Shown piece after piece: positions 27,228 to 36,269 of a stretch of 64,000 nucleotides of DNA; position 1 is the first letter of the stretch, and every line of letters starts with the position of its first letter. Source of the DNA: Pseudomonas brassicacearum (GTDB taxonomy: Bacteria > Pseudomonadota > Gammaproteobacteria > Pseudomonadales > Pseudomonadaceae). The translations under genes were made by a program, and so were the position numbers. The stretch covers positions 806,001 to 870,000 of the forward strand of contig NZ_MOBK01000001.1 in assembly GCF_003732265.1 (NCBI RefSeq). Direction: 5' to 3'. The notes beneath the pieces are model-generated. The model was given only the letters and a program-made list of their open reading frames with translations. It was not told the origin of the DNA and did not search any database.

Positions 27228-27350
27228 TCAGGTAGTGCGCCGCATCGGGGAAACGTTGAGCGACATCGAGGGTGTTGCCTCTGCGGACGCCGCTAGCAAA
27301 TGCCTGGCCATGAAGTCGACAAACACCCGCCGTTTCGGCGAGCGAAAGGG
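27228..27350 (-). pseudogene. 3' remnant of another LysR gene
   Basis: One minus-strand frame reads FRSPKRRVFVDFMARHLLAA and on to a stop at 27228. This is the usual end of a LysR effector domain (a RRxxFVDFMARHL helix). Upstream the frame loses similarity and a neighbouring frame takes over, so the gene is truncated and shifted. It lies between the hydroxylase promoter region and the HsrA-like pump. A long open frame in another register across the pump gene is a shadow. Confidence 0.4.
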
Positions 27351-27437
27351 GGCTGGCCGGCCAGCCCGCACGGAAGGTGCCGGTATGCTCGACACAGTGC
27401 GTAGCGAGTGTGGCGATTGCCCTGGGCATTCTCCCTT

Positions 27438-28829
27438 CTACGTCCGCTGCAACACCGACTCCCCCGCCTTCGCTGGCAATCGCAGGATGTCCAGCAATGC
27501 GACCGCCGCCACCACGGCGACACACAGGAAAGTCAGCTGAAAGTCGACCGTCTCTGCGGTCCCGGTATTGCCATGGATGCTCATTGAAAGGCGCAGCAGC
27601 AACGCCCCCACGGCAACCCCCATCGCCATGCTCAGCTGGAAGAACATGCTGAACAAGGTCGAGGCTTCGCTCATCTGTTCCTTGGGGACATCGGCAAAGC
27701 CCAGGGTGTTGAACGCGGTGAACTGCATGGATCGCGACAAACCACCGACAAACAGAATGCACATGACCAGCGCCCAACTCATCTGCTGGTCCAGCCAGGC
27801 ACAGGCCGCTATCGCCAGTACGCCAAGGACACCGTTGATCATCAGCACCGGGCGAAAGCCCCAACGTTGCATCACCAGGGTCGTGAACGGCTTCATGGCC
27901 AGGTTTCCGGCAAAGACGGCCAGCACCAGCAGCCCTGAATCCAGCGCAGAAAGCCCAAAGGCCAGTTGAAACATCAGCGGCAGGAGAAACGGCAAGGTGC
28001 TGATGGCGATGCGAAAGATCGACCCACCATATAGACAGACGCTGAAGGTGCGGATGGCCAATACGTCCAGCGCCAGCAACGGTTGCCCATGCCGACGCAT
28101 ATGCCGCCAGGCGAGGACACCAAGCATCCCCCCTGCACTGCTGAGCGCCAGTGCCGACAACCCATTGGCCGGACTTTGCCCGAGCAGCTCCATGCCGAAT
28201 AACAGCGCAGCACTGGCACTGCCCGCGAGCATGAAACCAATGAAATCGAAGGACCGGGCAATAACCTGCTCGTGCCTGGGAATCAGCACAAGTGCAGCGA
28301 TCAAGGCCAATACACCCAACGGCAGATTGAGGTAGAAAATCCACGGCCAAGTCGCGTGGGTGACGATGAAACCGCCCAGGGGTGGGCCGAGTATCGGGGC
28401 GACCAGACCGGGCCAGGTGATAAAGGATATGGCCCGCACCAGGTCTTTCTTCTCGGTCGTGCGCAGCACCGCCAGACGTCCGACCGGCACCATCATCGCG
28501 CCGCTGATGCCTTGCAGCACCCGTGCGGCGACAAAGGCCGGCAAGCTGTCACTCAAGCCACAGAGCAACGAAGACAGACTGAACAGCACGATCGCCGAAC
28601 TGAATACCAGACGCGGGCCGAAGCGATCGGCCAACCAGCCGCTGATCGGAATGAACACCGCCACCGCGAGCATGTACACGCTCATGCCGATGTTCACGTC
28701 CACCGCCGGCACGCCGAAGGTTCTGGCCATGTCTGGCAGCGCGGTGGCGATTACGGTGGCGTCGAGGTTCTCCATGAAGAACGTGACCGCGACCAAAAGG
28801 GCAATCATTGTTGAGCGACGTTGCGACAT
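27438..28829 (-). CDS. MFS drug/solute exporter, DHA2 family, HsrA-like
   Basis: A 463-residue major facilitator. FFMENLDATVIATALPDMA is the DHA2 helix 1 motif, GWLADRFGPR the loop 2-3 motif, and ARVLQGISGAMMVPVGRLAV the helix 4 motif with GPPLGGFIVTHATWPWIFYL following. The pattern is closest to E. coli HsrA (YieO). It would export drugs or metabolites by proton antiport. It starts three bases after the stop of the LysR gene at 28833 and so lies in the same unit. Confidence 0.86.
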   Translation of the reverse strand: MSQRRSTMIALLVAVTFFMENLDATVIATALPDMARTFGVPAVDVNIGMSVYMLAVAVFIPISGWLADRFGPRLVFSSAIVLFSLSSLLCGLSDSLPAFVAARVLQGISGAMMVPVGRLAVLRTTEKKDLVRAISFITWPGLVAPILGPPLGGFIVTHATWPWIFYLNLPLGVLALIAALVLIPRHEQVIARSFDFIGFMLAGSASAALLFGMELLGQSPANGLSALALSSAGGMLGVLAWRHMRRHGQPLLALDVLAIRTFSVCLYGGSIFRIAISTLPFLLPLMFQLAFGLSALDSGLLVLAVFAGNLAMKPFTTLVMQRWGFRPVLMINGVLGVLAIAACAWLDQQMSWALVMCILFVGGLSRSMQFTAFNTLGFADVPKEQMSEASTLFSMFFQLSMAMGVAVGALLLRLSMSIHGNTGTAETVDFQLTFLCVAVVAAVALLDILRLPAKAGESVLQRT

Positions 28830-28832
28830 CGG

Positions 28833-29717
28833 TTATCCCCAGCCATGAGCCTCTTCGATAAAGTGCAGGACTGCACTGGAACGCTCGTCAATCCGTGAAA
28901 TCAGCGACAGCTCACTGACCATTTCCGCTTGGTCCAGGGGCACAATGCGTATACCCGGCATGGTCAGGCGGGTCATGGTTTCAGGCACGATGCTCAGGCC
29001 GATGCCGGCGGCTACCAGCCCGGGAATGCTCATCAGCGACGGCACGTACATGATGTTCTGCGGGTGCAACTGGTTTTGCCGGCACGCCTGGAGCGTGTGG
29101 GAGGTCAGGCCGATGCCGGCGCTGTCCTGCAGGAACACGAACTTTTCATGGCGCAGCGTGGCCAGGTCTCCGCTGAAGCTGTCGACCAGTTCATGGTTGT
29201 CCGGGATCAGCAGGACGAGTCTGGACTGGCTGAAATGATGGGTGCGCAACCGGTCCGGCAGGTGATCCTTGAACACCCTGGCAAAGGCCAGGTCGAGCTT
29301 GTGGTCGAGCAACATGTCGAACTGCGCGCGAATGCCGGCGTCCACCAGCGACACCTTGACCTCGGGAAAAGTGCTGAAGTAATGCCGGAGCAATTGCGGC
29401 AAATTGGCCTCGAACAAGGCCGAGTGGTAGCCGATGTTGATCTCGCCCACCTCCCCCCGCCTGGCACGCCGGGCTGCAGCGATGGCCAGTTCGCTGGATT
29501 CGATGGACTGCCGGGCGTGGGGCAGAAACGCCTCGCCGGCAGCGGTCAACGCCACCCCGCGGTTCTCCCGGCGGAACAATACCAGCCCCAGCTCGGACTC
29601 GAGCGTGCGCATCAATTGACTCAGCGCCGGTTGCGCAATGCCCAGTTGCTCGGCCGCGCGACTAAAGTGTTGCAGGTCGGCCGCGACCACAAAGGCTTTC
29701 AGGTGACGCAGTTCCAT
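28833..29717 (-). CDS. LysR-family transcriptional regulator
   Basis: A 294-residue LysR protein. The DNA-binding domain is residues 1-60 (MELRHLKAFVVAADLQHFSR, QLGIAQPALSQLMRTLE). The effector domain contains GEINIGYHSALFEANLPQLL and GLVAAGIGLSIVPETM, as in regulators of aromatic-acid pathways. It is divergent from the MHS permease at 29866 and upstream of the HsrA-like pump, so it could control either. The dyad at 29729-29743 lies just upstream of its start and is its likely binding site. Confidence 0.88.
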   Translation of the reverse strand: MELRHLKAFVVAADLQHFSRAAEQLGIAQPALSQLMRTLESELGLVLFRRENRGVALTAAGEAFLPHARQSIESSELAIAAARRARRGEVGEINIGYHSALFEANLPQLLRHYFSTFPEVKVSLVDAGIRAQFDMLLDHKLDLAFARVFKDHLPDRLRTHHFSQSRLVLLIPDNHELVDSFSGDLATLRHEKFVFLQDSAGIGLTSHTLQACRQNQLHPQNIMYVPSLMSIPGLVAAGIGLSIVPETMTRLTMPGIRIVPLDQAEMVSELSLISRIDERSSAVLHFIEEAHGWG

Positions 29718-29728
29718 AATCCCTACCC

Positions 29729-29743
29729 ATAAGGCCAGCTTAT
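29729..29743. promoter_or_regulatory. LysR-type box between the LysR and permease genes
   Basis: ATAAGGCCAGCTTAT: perfect arms ATAAG and CTTAT with a five-base centre, fitting the T-N11-A consensus of LysR sites. It is 12 bases upstream of the LysR start, in the divergent promoter shared with the MHS permease. Confidence 0.6.
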
Positions 29744-29865
29744 CTATTTGTCTGGATTTCGATAATTATTCTGCCGAGCGTATGGGTTAACGTCTACTCA
29801 CTTCGACGTTTCTGCTGGCGCCCTCGCCCGGGCTGGATCGTCGCGGTACCCCATAACCATAAAAA

Positions 29866-31236
29866 ATGACGAGCACCTCAATGAGCACAACCAGTCACGA
29901 GACTCATGATTTGCGCATGCCTCGCAAAGCGGTGACCGCCGCGACCATCGGCACTGCCCTGGAGTGGTTTGACTTCACCCTCTATGGCGCCGTGTCGGCG
30001 ACCATTCTGCCCAAGCTGTTTTTCCCGGCGATGGAACCGACTGCCGGCCTGCTCGCTTCGCTGGCGACCTTCGGCGTTGGCCTGGCCGCGCGGCCATTGG
30101 GCGCGATTACGTGTGGCTACCTCGGCGACAAACTCGGCCGCCGTAACCTGATGTTGGCCACCGTGACCATGATGGGCCTGGCGTCGGTCTTGATGGGCTT
30201 GTTGCCCACTTACGGCCAGGTGGGGATCTGGGCGCCGATCCTGCTGGTGCTGCTGCGGATCGTTCAAGGTTTCGCCCTGGGCGGTGAGTCCACCGGCGCG
30301 CAACTGATGGCGCTGGAGCACGCGTCCCCCGATCGCCGCGGACGTTATTCGGGCATGCTCGGGTTGTGCTCACCGCTGAGCCAGATAATGGCCAATGGTG
30401 TGTTGATGGGCCTGGCAGCGACACTATCAAGTGAGCAATTCGAAAGTTTCGGCTGGCGAATCCCCTTCCTCATGAGCTTCGTACTGGTGGTGGTCGCGAT
30501 CTTCATCCGCCTGAAAGTCGATGAAACCCCAGCCTTCGTCGCCTTGAAAAAGACCCCGGTCAAGCAGGAAAAAAGCCCGCTCAAATCTGCCGTCGGCGGC
30601 CATTACAAGACCATCCTGCGCTTGATGCTGTTCTTCTGCTCGCCCGCTGCGCTGTTCTACCTGATCGTGATTTTTTCCCTCAGCTACCTGACCAAGCACC
30701 TGGGCTTTAGCCAGCAAACGGGCTTCATGTCGCTGATGGTAGCGAACGTCTGCGCCATTTTCGGTGCGCTGGCCGGTGGTTATCTGGCAGATCGCTGGGG
30801 CCGTAAAAAGGCGCTGGCCCTGGGTTCATGCATGACCTTGCTGATCCTGTTCGTCTACTTCCCGATCCTCAACACGCTCAACGTCCCCGCCATCATGGCA
30901 ATCATGGGGCTGTTCCTGGGCTTCACCCAGTTCCAGAGCGGCATCCAGCCGGTGGCCTTCGCCGAAGCGTTCCCGACCCAGGTTCGTTACTCGGGCTCGG
31001 CACTGGCCTACACCGGCGCCAACCTGGTGATTGGCGGCCCTATGCCGATGATCGCCGTGTGGATGATGAGCCAGTCGAACAACTCGCCGTGGCCTCTGGT
31101 GACGCTGTGCGCGGTGATCAACCTGATCTCGCTGGCAATGATCGTCATCGGCCCGGAAACCCGCGGCATCGACCTTAACGCCGTCGCCAAAGACGACGCC
31201 GTCGACACTCGCGCTTCAGCCATTCTTTCCAAATAA
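29866..31236 (+). CDS. MHS-family MFS permease, quinate/shikimate type
   Basis: A 456-residue metabolite:H+ symporter with 12 helices. The MHS signature ALEWFDFTLYG is near residue 31, the loop motif GYLGDKLGRR follows, and RIVQGFALGGESTGAQLM is the helix 4 motif. Relatives take up shikimate, quinate, ketoglutarate or dicarboxylates. The next gene, 15 bases on, is a type II 3-dehydroquinate dehydratase, so quinate, shikimate or dehydroquinate uptake is the best guess. An alternative ATG five codons later is possible; neither has a strong ribosome binding site. Confidence 0.87.
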   Translation: MTSTSMSTTSHETHDLRMPRKAVTAATIGTALEWFDFTLYGAVSATILPKLFFPAMEPTAGLLASLATFGVGLAARPLGAITCGYLGDKLGRRNLMLATVTMMGLASVLMGLLPTYGQVGIWAPILLVLLRIVQGFALGGESTGAQLMALEHASPDRRGRYSGMLGLCSPLSQIMANGVLMGLAATLSSEQFESFGWRIPFLMSFVLVVVAIFIRLKVDETPAFVALKKTPVKQEKSPLKSAVGGHYKTILRLMLFFCSPAALFYLIVIFSLSYLTKHLGFSQQTGFMSLMVANVCAIFGALAGGYLADRWGRKKALALGSCMTLLILFVYFPILNTLNVPAIMAIMGLFLGFTQFQSGIQPVAFAEAFPTQVRYSGSALAYTGANLVIGGPMPMIAVWMMSQSNNSPWPLVTLCAVINLISLAMIVIGPETRGIDLNAVAKDDAVDTRASAILSK

Positions 31237-31251
31237 CGCAGCAGGACGACC

Positions 31252-31707
31252 ATGAACCGCACCGTCTTCATCCTCAACGGCCCTAATTTGAACCTGCTGG
31301 GTCGTCGCGAGCCGCACATTTACGGCCACACCACGCTCGATCAGATTCGCCAGACCAGTGAAAGGCTGGCCGAGGAACTTGACCTGGTCTGCGACTTTCG
31401 CCAGACCAACCACGAAGGCGTGATGGTCGACTGGATTCAGGAGGCGTTTGAACAAGGCGCGGCACTGATCATCAACCCGGCCGGTTTTTCGTTTCACTCG
31501 ATTCCGGTCCTCGATGCCCTGAAGTTGCTCGACACACCGCTGATCGAACTGCATCTGTCGAACATCCATGCCCGCGATGAACTGCACCGCCACTCGATCA
31601 TGTCCGGCGTGGTCAATGCGGTGATCTGCGGCATGGGCGCGGACGGTTATCCGCTGGCCATCAGGGCCATTGACGACCTGCTGCGTCGTCGGGTTGCCAA
31701 CCACTAA
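31252..31707 (+). CDS. aroQ: Type II 3-dehydroquinate dehydratase
   Basis: A 151-residue type II dehydroquinase: NGPNLNLLGRREPHIYG at the N-terminus with the catalytic Tyr, FRQTNHEG, INPAGFSFHS and HLSNIHARDELHRHS with the catalytic His. It reversibly dehydrates 3-dehydroquinate to 3-dehydroshikimate. Because it follows a permease and precedes an OprD porin under a LysR regulator, this copy probably serves quinate/shikimate breakdown rather than aromatic amino acid synthesis (inference). Quinate dehydrogenase and dehydroshikimate dehydratase genes are not in the window. Confidence 0.9.
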   Translation: MNRTVFILNGPNLNLLGRREPHIYGHTTLDQIRQTSERLAEELDLVCDFRQTNHEGVMVDWIQEAFEQGAALIINPAGFSFHSIPVLDALKLLDTPLIELHLSNIHARDELHRHSIMSGVVNAVICGMGADGYPLAIRAIDDLLRRRVANH

Positions 31708-31839
31708 TACACCTCTTCTCCAGACGCTTGCACGGCGGTCCCTTGGCAAATTATTGCCAGGGTCGCCTGCACCTGAAATTCAGTCGCCGGCAGCAAAAAC
31801 GTGCCGAAAAAAATAATAATTCATCGCGAGACTACCCCC

Positions 31840-33135
31840 ATGCGCCACACTTGTTTTCGCCGTAACGTGCCCGCCCACTACTCATTGATCGGTCTGACCC
31901 TGGCACTCAGTGCCGGCTCGGCCACGGTCGTTCAGGCCGATGAAAACAGCGGTTTTATCGAGGGCGCTACGGCCACCCTCAATCTGCGCAACGCCTACAT
32001 CAATCGCAACTTCGTCAATCCCGTCTACCCAAATGCTGCCGCACCTCAAAACAAAGCTGAGGAATGGACGCAAAACTTTATCCTCGATGCCCGCTCCGGC
32101 TACACCCAAGGGCCGATAGGTTTCGGCGTGGATGTACTGGGCCTTTATTCGCAAAAACTCGACGGCGGTAAAGGCACTGCCGGCACGCAACTGTTGCCCG
32201 TCCATGGTGATGGAGAGCCTGCCGACAATTTTGGACGCCTGGGGGTTGCCGCCAAGGCCAAGGTTTCAAAAACCGTCGTCAAAGTCGGCGAATGGGTAAG
32301 TACCCTGCCGATCCTGCGTTCGGATGACGGCCGCTCGTTGCCGCAGACCTTTCGTGGTGCTCAGGTCACCTCCCAGGAGGTCGGCGGCTTGACGGTGTAT
32401 GGCGGCCAGTTCCAGCAGAACAGTCCGCGAAATGACGCCAGCATGGAAGACATGTCCATGAACGGGAAACCTGCGTTCACCTCCGACCGATTCAACTTCG
32501 GTGGCGGTGAATACACCTTCAACGAAAAGCGCACCACGGTTGGGCTGTGGTACGACGAACTTAAAGACATCTATCAGCAGCAATACTTCAGCCTCAACCA
32601 CACGCAACCCGTGGGTGACTGGACATTGGGCGCCAACATGGGCTTTTTCTCGGGCAGGGAAAACGGCGCCAGCCTGGCCGGCGACCTGGACAACAAGACC
32701 GCCTTCGGCCTGTTCTCCGCCAAACTGGGGGGCAACACGTTCTACGTGGGCCTGCAAAAGCTCACCGGCGATAACGCCTGGATGCGGGTCAACGGCGCCA
32801 GCGGCGGCACATTGGCGAACGACAGCTACAACTCCAGCTACGACAATGCGCAGGAAAAGTCCTGGCAGGTTCGCCATGACTTTAACTTCGTCGCACTGGG
32901 CGTCCCGGGCCTGACCATGATGAACCGCTACATCAGTGGCGATAATGTGCACACCGGTGCAATAACCGATGGCAAGGAATGGGGTCGCGAGTCGGAACTG
33001 GCCTATGTGGTTCAGTCTGGCGCCCTGAAAAACCTCAGCGTCAAATGGAGAAATTCCAGCATCCGGAAGAACTTCAGCACCAACGAATTCGACGAAAACC
33101 GGCTCTTCATCAGCTACCCGATTTCGTTGTTGTAA
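31840..33135 (+). CDS. OprD-family outer membrane porin
   Basis: A 431-residue OprD-type porin. The signal peptide runs from MRHTCFRRNV to near VVQADE. The mature start (NSGFIEGATATLNLRNAYIN) and motifs such as FGVDVLGLYSQKLDGG, VKVGEWVSTLPILRSDDGR and LPQTFRGAQV are characteristic. These 16- to 18-strand barrels admit small acids or amino acids. Its position after the permease and aroQ suggests entry of quinate-like acids. A GTG 13 codons upstream is also open, but the signal peptide fits this start better. A strong hairpin follows the stop. Confidence 0.87.
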   Translation: MRHTCFRRNVPAHYSLIGLTLALSAGSATVVQADENSGFIEGATATLNLRNAYINRNFVNPVYPNAAAPQNKAEEWTQNFILDARSGYTQGPIGFGVDVLGLYSQKLDGGKGTAGTQLLPVHGDGEPADNFGRLGVAAKAKVSKTVVKVGEWVSTLPILRSDDGRSLPQTFRGAQVTSQEVGGLTVYGGQFQQNSPRNDASMEDMSMNGKPAFTSDRFNFGGGEYTFNEKRTTVGLWYDELKDIYQQQYFSLNHTQPVGDWTLGANMGFFSGRENGASLAGDLDNKTAFGLFSAKLGGNTFYVGLQKLTGDNAWMRVNGASGGTLANDSYNSSYDNAQEKSWQVRHDFNFVALGVPGLTMMNRYISGDNVHTGAITDGKEWGRESELAYVVQSGALKNLSVKWRNSSIRKNFSTNEFDENRLFISYPISLL

Positions 33136-33147
33136 GGCGATCAAGAT

Positions 33148-33187
33148 GACCACGCGGCTCTATCCAATTGGATAGGGCCGCGTGGTC
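33148..33187 (+). terminator. Strong hairpin terminator after the porin gene
   Basis: GACCACGCGGCTCTATCC (33148-33165), loop AATT, then GGATAGGGCCGCGTGGTC (33170-33187): 18-base arms with one mismatch pair. It begins 13 bases after the stop codon. No long T run follows, so it may also stabilise the mRNA end. Confidence 0.7.
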
Positions 33188-33301
33188 TAGTGTGTTTTCA
33201 CCAAGCCTGGGTCGAGAGCAGCCCTCGAACGCCCCTGCACTGTTCAGCAATCCGCCGATTAGCCGATAATCGAAATACCCCTTCGCTATCGGCGCGCTCA
33301 A

Positions 33302-34336
33302 ATGGATCAGGTTCTTTCTCTTCTCTCCGAAACCCTTCCAAAAGCCAAAACCCTGGAACAGCTGACGCGGCCCTTGCTGTCCCTGCTCAGCCGGATAACC
33401 GGTATGGAGTCGACCTACCTGACGACCATCGATACCGACGCGGGTGTCCAGCGTGTCGAGTTCGCACGTAATGTCGGTGACATGGTGATTCCTGAAGGGC
33501 TGGTCGTGCCTTGGACAGATACGCTGTGCAAGCGGGCGCTGGACGAGAATCGCATGTACTCGGATAACGTTGCCGACGTTTGGGGGGACTCGGAGGCCGC
33601 CGCAGCCTTGGGCATCATGACCTACGTCAGCGCGCCCATCAGGTCCCAGGATGGGCAACTGCTGGGGACGGTCTGTGCCGCCAGCTCGGATCAGGTGGCC
33701 CGCTCTCCTGAAGTGGAACCCTTGCTGATGCTGCTGTCAGGGTTGCTGGGCTATTCCCTTGAACGTGGGCTGCTGGTTGAGCAACTCCAGACGGCCAACG
33801 CCGAGTTGACCAAGCTGGCCCTGACAGACCCACTCACCGGCCTGTCCAACCGGCGTGCCATTCTTAACGATGCCGCACGCCTGTTCGCCCTGGCCCAGCG
33901 GGAGAGCAAGTACATCCTCATGGGTGTCATCGATCTGGATGGGTTCAAGCTCATCAACGATACCCACGGTCATCTGGCAGGCGACCAACTGCTGCGCGGT
34001 GTGGCCGCGCATCTGCAGCATGGCCTCAGAACCAGCGACATCATCGGGCGCACGGGAGGTGATGAGTTCATCGTGATCGCCCTGGGCACACCCTCCGAAC
34101 ACTTGGAGCTGGCGGAAGACATGCGACATGCCGCCGAACTGCTCCAGGATCGCCTGTCCAAAGCGACGATTGGGCGATATGAACTGGGCCACGGTCTTGG
34201 TGATATTCAATACACCGGCGCGAGTGTTGGAGTAGTGGCCGTGATGCCGGGCAGTATGACGGTGGACGAGGCCATAAAGCTGGCAGACCGAGAGATGTAT
34301 AAGGTGAAACAGCAACGAAATCGTCAGCGGTTTTAG
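33302..34336 (+). CDS. GAF-GGDEF diguanylate cyclase
   Basis: A 344-residue soluble protein: a GAF domain at about residues 12-160 (with VSAPIRSQDGQLLGTVCAAS) and a GGDEF domain at 172-340. The active site GGDEF (252-256) and inhibitory RxxD site (RTSD, 243-246) are intact, so it should make cyclic-di-GMP and be product-inhibited. LTDPLTGLSNRR begins the catalytic domain. It stands alone; no obvious ribosome binding site precedes the ATG. The GAF ligand is unknown. Confidence 0.9.
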   Translation: MDQVLSLLSETLPKAKTLEQLTRPLLSLLSRITGMESTYLTTIDTDAGVQRVEFARNVGDMVIPEGLVVPWTDTLCKRALDENRMYSDNVADVWGDSEAAAALGIMTYVSAPIRSQDGQLLGTVCAASSDQVARSPEVEPLLMLLSGLLGYSLERGLLVEQLQTANAELTKLALTDPLTGLSNRRAILNDAARLFALAQRESKYILMGVIDLDGFKLINDTHGHLAGDQLLRGVAAHLQHGLRTSDIIGRTGGDEFIVIALGTPSEHLELAEDMRHAAELLQDRLSKATIGRYELGHGLGDIQYTGASVGVVAVMPGSMTVDEAIKLADREMYKVKQQRNRQRF

Positions 34337-34448
34337 GAAAGTAGACGCTCAGCCAGGGGTCGACTGATGCCCCTCGCGATAGGTAGCAATCGTCTGTGGA
34401 TTCAACTGGGGCGTCGCATTACTGACTGTTATTGGACTTGAGACAAAA

Positions 34449-34847
34449 TCAATGAAGTTGCCGTTGCCTCTGAAGTTCCCTCTTCAACCAGGTGCTTGCC
34501 GGTTCTACGCCTTTTGAACATCGCACCTCATAGGCACGGCCACTCATACTGCTTTTAGTGGCAGCAAGATCGATGAAGTCTTCTGCGCTGTTCACCATGT
34601 TCTTGCCTTCCAGATACCTCAGCTTCTGCTCCAGATGCGCCCGAGCGCTAGGGCCTGAATATTCGCTCCCGTTGCGCACAAAGTGACACTCACTGTGTTC
34701 GACATAGTCCAGCAAGCCGTTTATCTCTTGAGTGGCTTGAGGTGTGGCTGGAACCTGCCCACTAGTGACAGTTGCGATAAGGCTGATACCCGCCGCCATT
34801 ATCAAATGGCTGATAAGCCGCGCTGTGCCCCTCATCCACATCCGCAT
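34449..34847 (-). CDS. DUF5329 family exported protein
   Basis: A 132-residue protein with a signal peptide (ISHLIMAAGISLIATVTSG, cleavage near SGQVPA). The mature part fits DUF5329: EINGLLDYVEHSECHFVRNG, ARAHLEQKLRYLEGK, EDFIDLAATKSSMSGRAYEV and RCSKG followed by WLKREL. Two cysteines may form a disulfide. The start follows AGGATGAATC. Function is unknown; it is not obviously linked to the PLD remnant 50 bases upstream. Confidence 0.8.
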   Translation of the reverse strand: MRMWMRGTARLISHLIMAAGISLIATVTSGQVPATPQATQEINGLLDYVEHSECHFVRNGSEYSGPSARAHLEQKLRYLEGKNMVNSAEDFIDLAATKSSMSGRAYEVRCSKGVEPASTWLKRELQRQRQLH

Positions 34848-34895
34848 GATTCATCCTGGTCCTGAAAGTGCAATGAATGGAGTGACCGCCAACAG

Positions 34896-35513
34896 CTATA
34901 ACATCCTCTCCAGCCCGATCGTGCTGCCAAGCCACGAATTGAAGCGTCGCCACAAACTCCCAGGTTCTTGGGTCAACGTATGCTGTTTGCCGTCATCCTC
35001 GGTGACCCAGACCAGCTGATTCTTTTCCAGCAGAACATGATAACTGAGAGTGGGTGACATACCCTCCAGTGCCAGTTCGCGCACCCGTCCGGCGAGTTCC
35101 GGGTTATCCACCAACACCCCGACTTCGGTGTTCCACAGTAATGAGCGAGAGTCGAAATTGAACGAGCCGATAAAAGCTTTCTGTTGGTCGAAAATCATCG
35201 CCTTGCTATGCAGGCTGGAGTCGGAACTATTGGAGGATCCGCGGTGAAACAGGCGCGGCTCGCTGTCACTGTCGCCATTATTGCCGGACTGGCGGCGTAA
35301 TTCGAACAGCTGCACACCATGCTCCAGCAAGGTTTTGCGGTAAGGATAGCAAGCGAAAGCCCGATTGGCCTTGATGGGGGGCTGCCTGGGCCTGGATGGA
35401 ACGACCGAACGCCGAACCGCTCGCCGGCAAGGCCTGACTGGGCTCGTGAGGGACATTGAGTGTCGTACAACCACCAAACAGTTGGGGGGGGGAGGGTTTG
35501 GAACGTAGTTCAT
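34896..35513 (-). pseudogene. Phospholipase D-family lipoprotein gene with internal deletion and frameshift
   Basis: Two pieces of one PLD-superfamily protein lie side by side in different frames. The N-terminal piece (about 35500-35350) has a lipobox-like GGCTTLNVP and then SQALPASGSAFGRSIQAQAA and GQSGFRLL, typical of cardiolipin-synthase-like lipoproteins. The C-terminal piece (about 35350-34896) starts YRKTLLEHGVQLFELRR and has one HKD motif, LHSKAMIFDQQKAFIGSFNF, then WNTEVGVLVDNPEL. Roughly 300 residues between them, including the first HKD motif, are missing. A run of nine G at 35484-35492 breaks the signal region as well. Phosphatidyl transfer needs both HKD motifs, so it should be inactive. 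Confidence 0.7.
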
Positions 35514-35799
35514 CGGGTGGCAATTGCGGTGTTTGCCCAAGCCGGAAAAGAAGTTGCCAACAGCAATCGGTAAGAAAAAAAACCAACTGCCAAAGCCTTT
35601 GAAAATGACACCGCGACTCATTTCATACAGAAGGATCGTTTCGCCGTGAAGGAGAGCAGCTACTCCCAGGGGCGCAACGGGTAGCAATCGGCCAATAGCT
35701 GACCTTGCAGATCGGCTGCCAGAGGGCCACTTTTCCACTGCTATGCTAACAACATCTGTTTCTACACTAGAGACGACGTCGTCAGAGGAACGCCACGCG

Positions 35800-36207
35800 A
35801 TGCGAAACTCACTTAAGCATTCGAGACTTCGTTTGGGCTTTTTGCTGACTGTTATCTCAATGGGGCTGACCGCTTGTAGCAGTAACGAAAGTATTAATGC
35901 ACCTGACAAAGCCATTGCTCGACCACCTGTCGATGACAGCGAGACTTCTTCGGTGCGGGTCACGACTAGCTGGATACAACACTCATTTAGCCAGTCTGAA
36001 TGCCTGAAGCACGCCCAGGCGGCGCTGACAAAAGCGAGATATTTTGTTGATGCAGGAGACAGATCCGTTTTTGGGTTTAGGCAAGGTATGACTTTTTCGA
36101 TTCGCTGCGACTACGAAGGCGTTGCATTTTTAGCAGTGGCTTATCGTCAAAGACCCAGTACTGAAACCCAGGATCGGATCTTGAATGAAATAACCAGATT
36201 ATTTTAA
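35800..36207 (+). CDS. Small lipoprotein of unknown function
   Basis: A 135-residue protein with a lipoprotein signal, LGFLLTVISMGLTAC, the Cys being residue 27. The mature part has ECLKHAQAALTKARYFVDAG, GFRQGMTFSIRCDYEGVAFL and a C-terminal ILNEITRLF; two cysteines could form a disulfide. The sequence resembles small exported Pseudomonas proteins that read CLxxAxxAL...IRC, but I cannot name a family. The start is the ATG after GAGGAACGCCACGCG; 19 further codons upstream are open but polar. Confidence 0.65.
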   Translation: MRNSLKHSRLRLGFLLTVISMGLTACSSNESINAPDKAIARPPVDDSETSSVRVTTSWIQHSFSQSECLKHAQAALTKARYFVDAGDRSVFGFRQGMTFSIRCDYEGVAFLAVAYRQRPSTETQDRILNEITRLF

Positions 36208-36269
36208 TACTCGGTTGTGGCGCACCCGGCCCTTTGCGACCGACGCCGACACCCTGGTTTTCGTAGCCC

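Noticed and set aside
27184..28350. A 388-codon frame in another register of the HsrA-like pump
   Set aside because: It is cysteine- and histidine-rich nonsense overlapping a clear MFS protein; only its last part touches the genuine LysR remnant, which reads in a different frame.
35484..35492. Nine-G run as a possible phase-variation tract
   Set aside because: It lies in a gene that has also lost most of its coding region, so switching the tract could not restore function. It is simpler to see it as decay.
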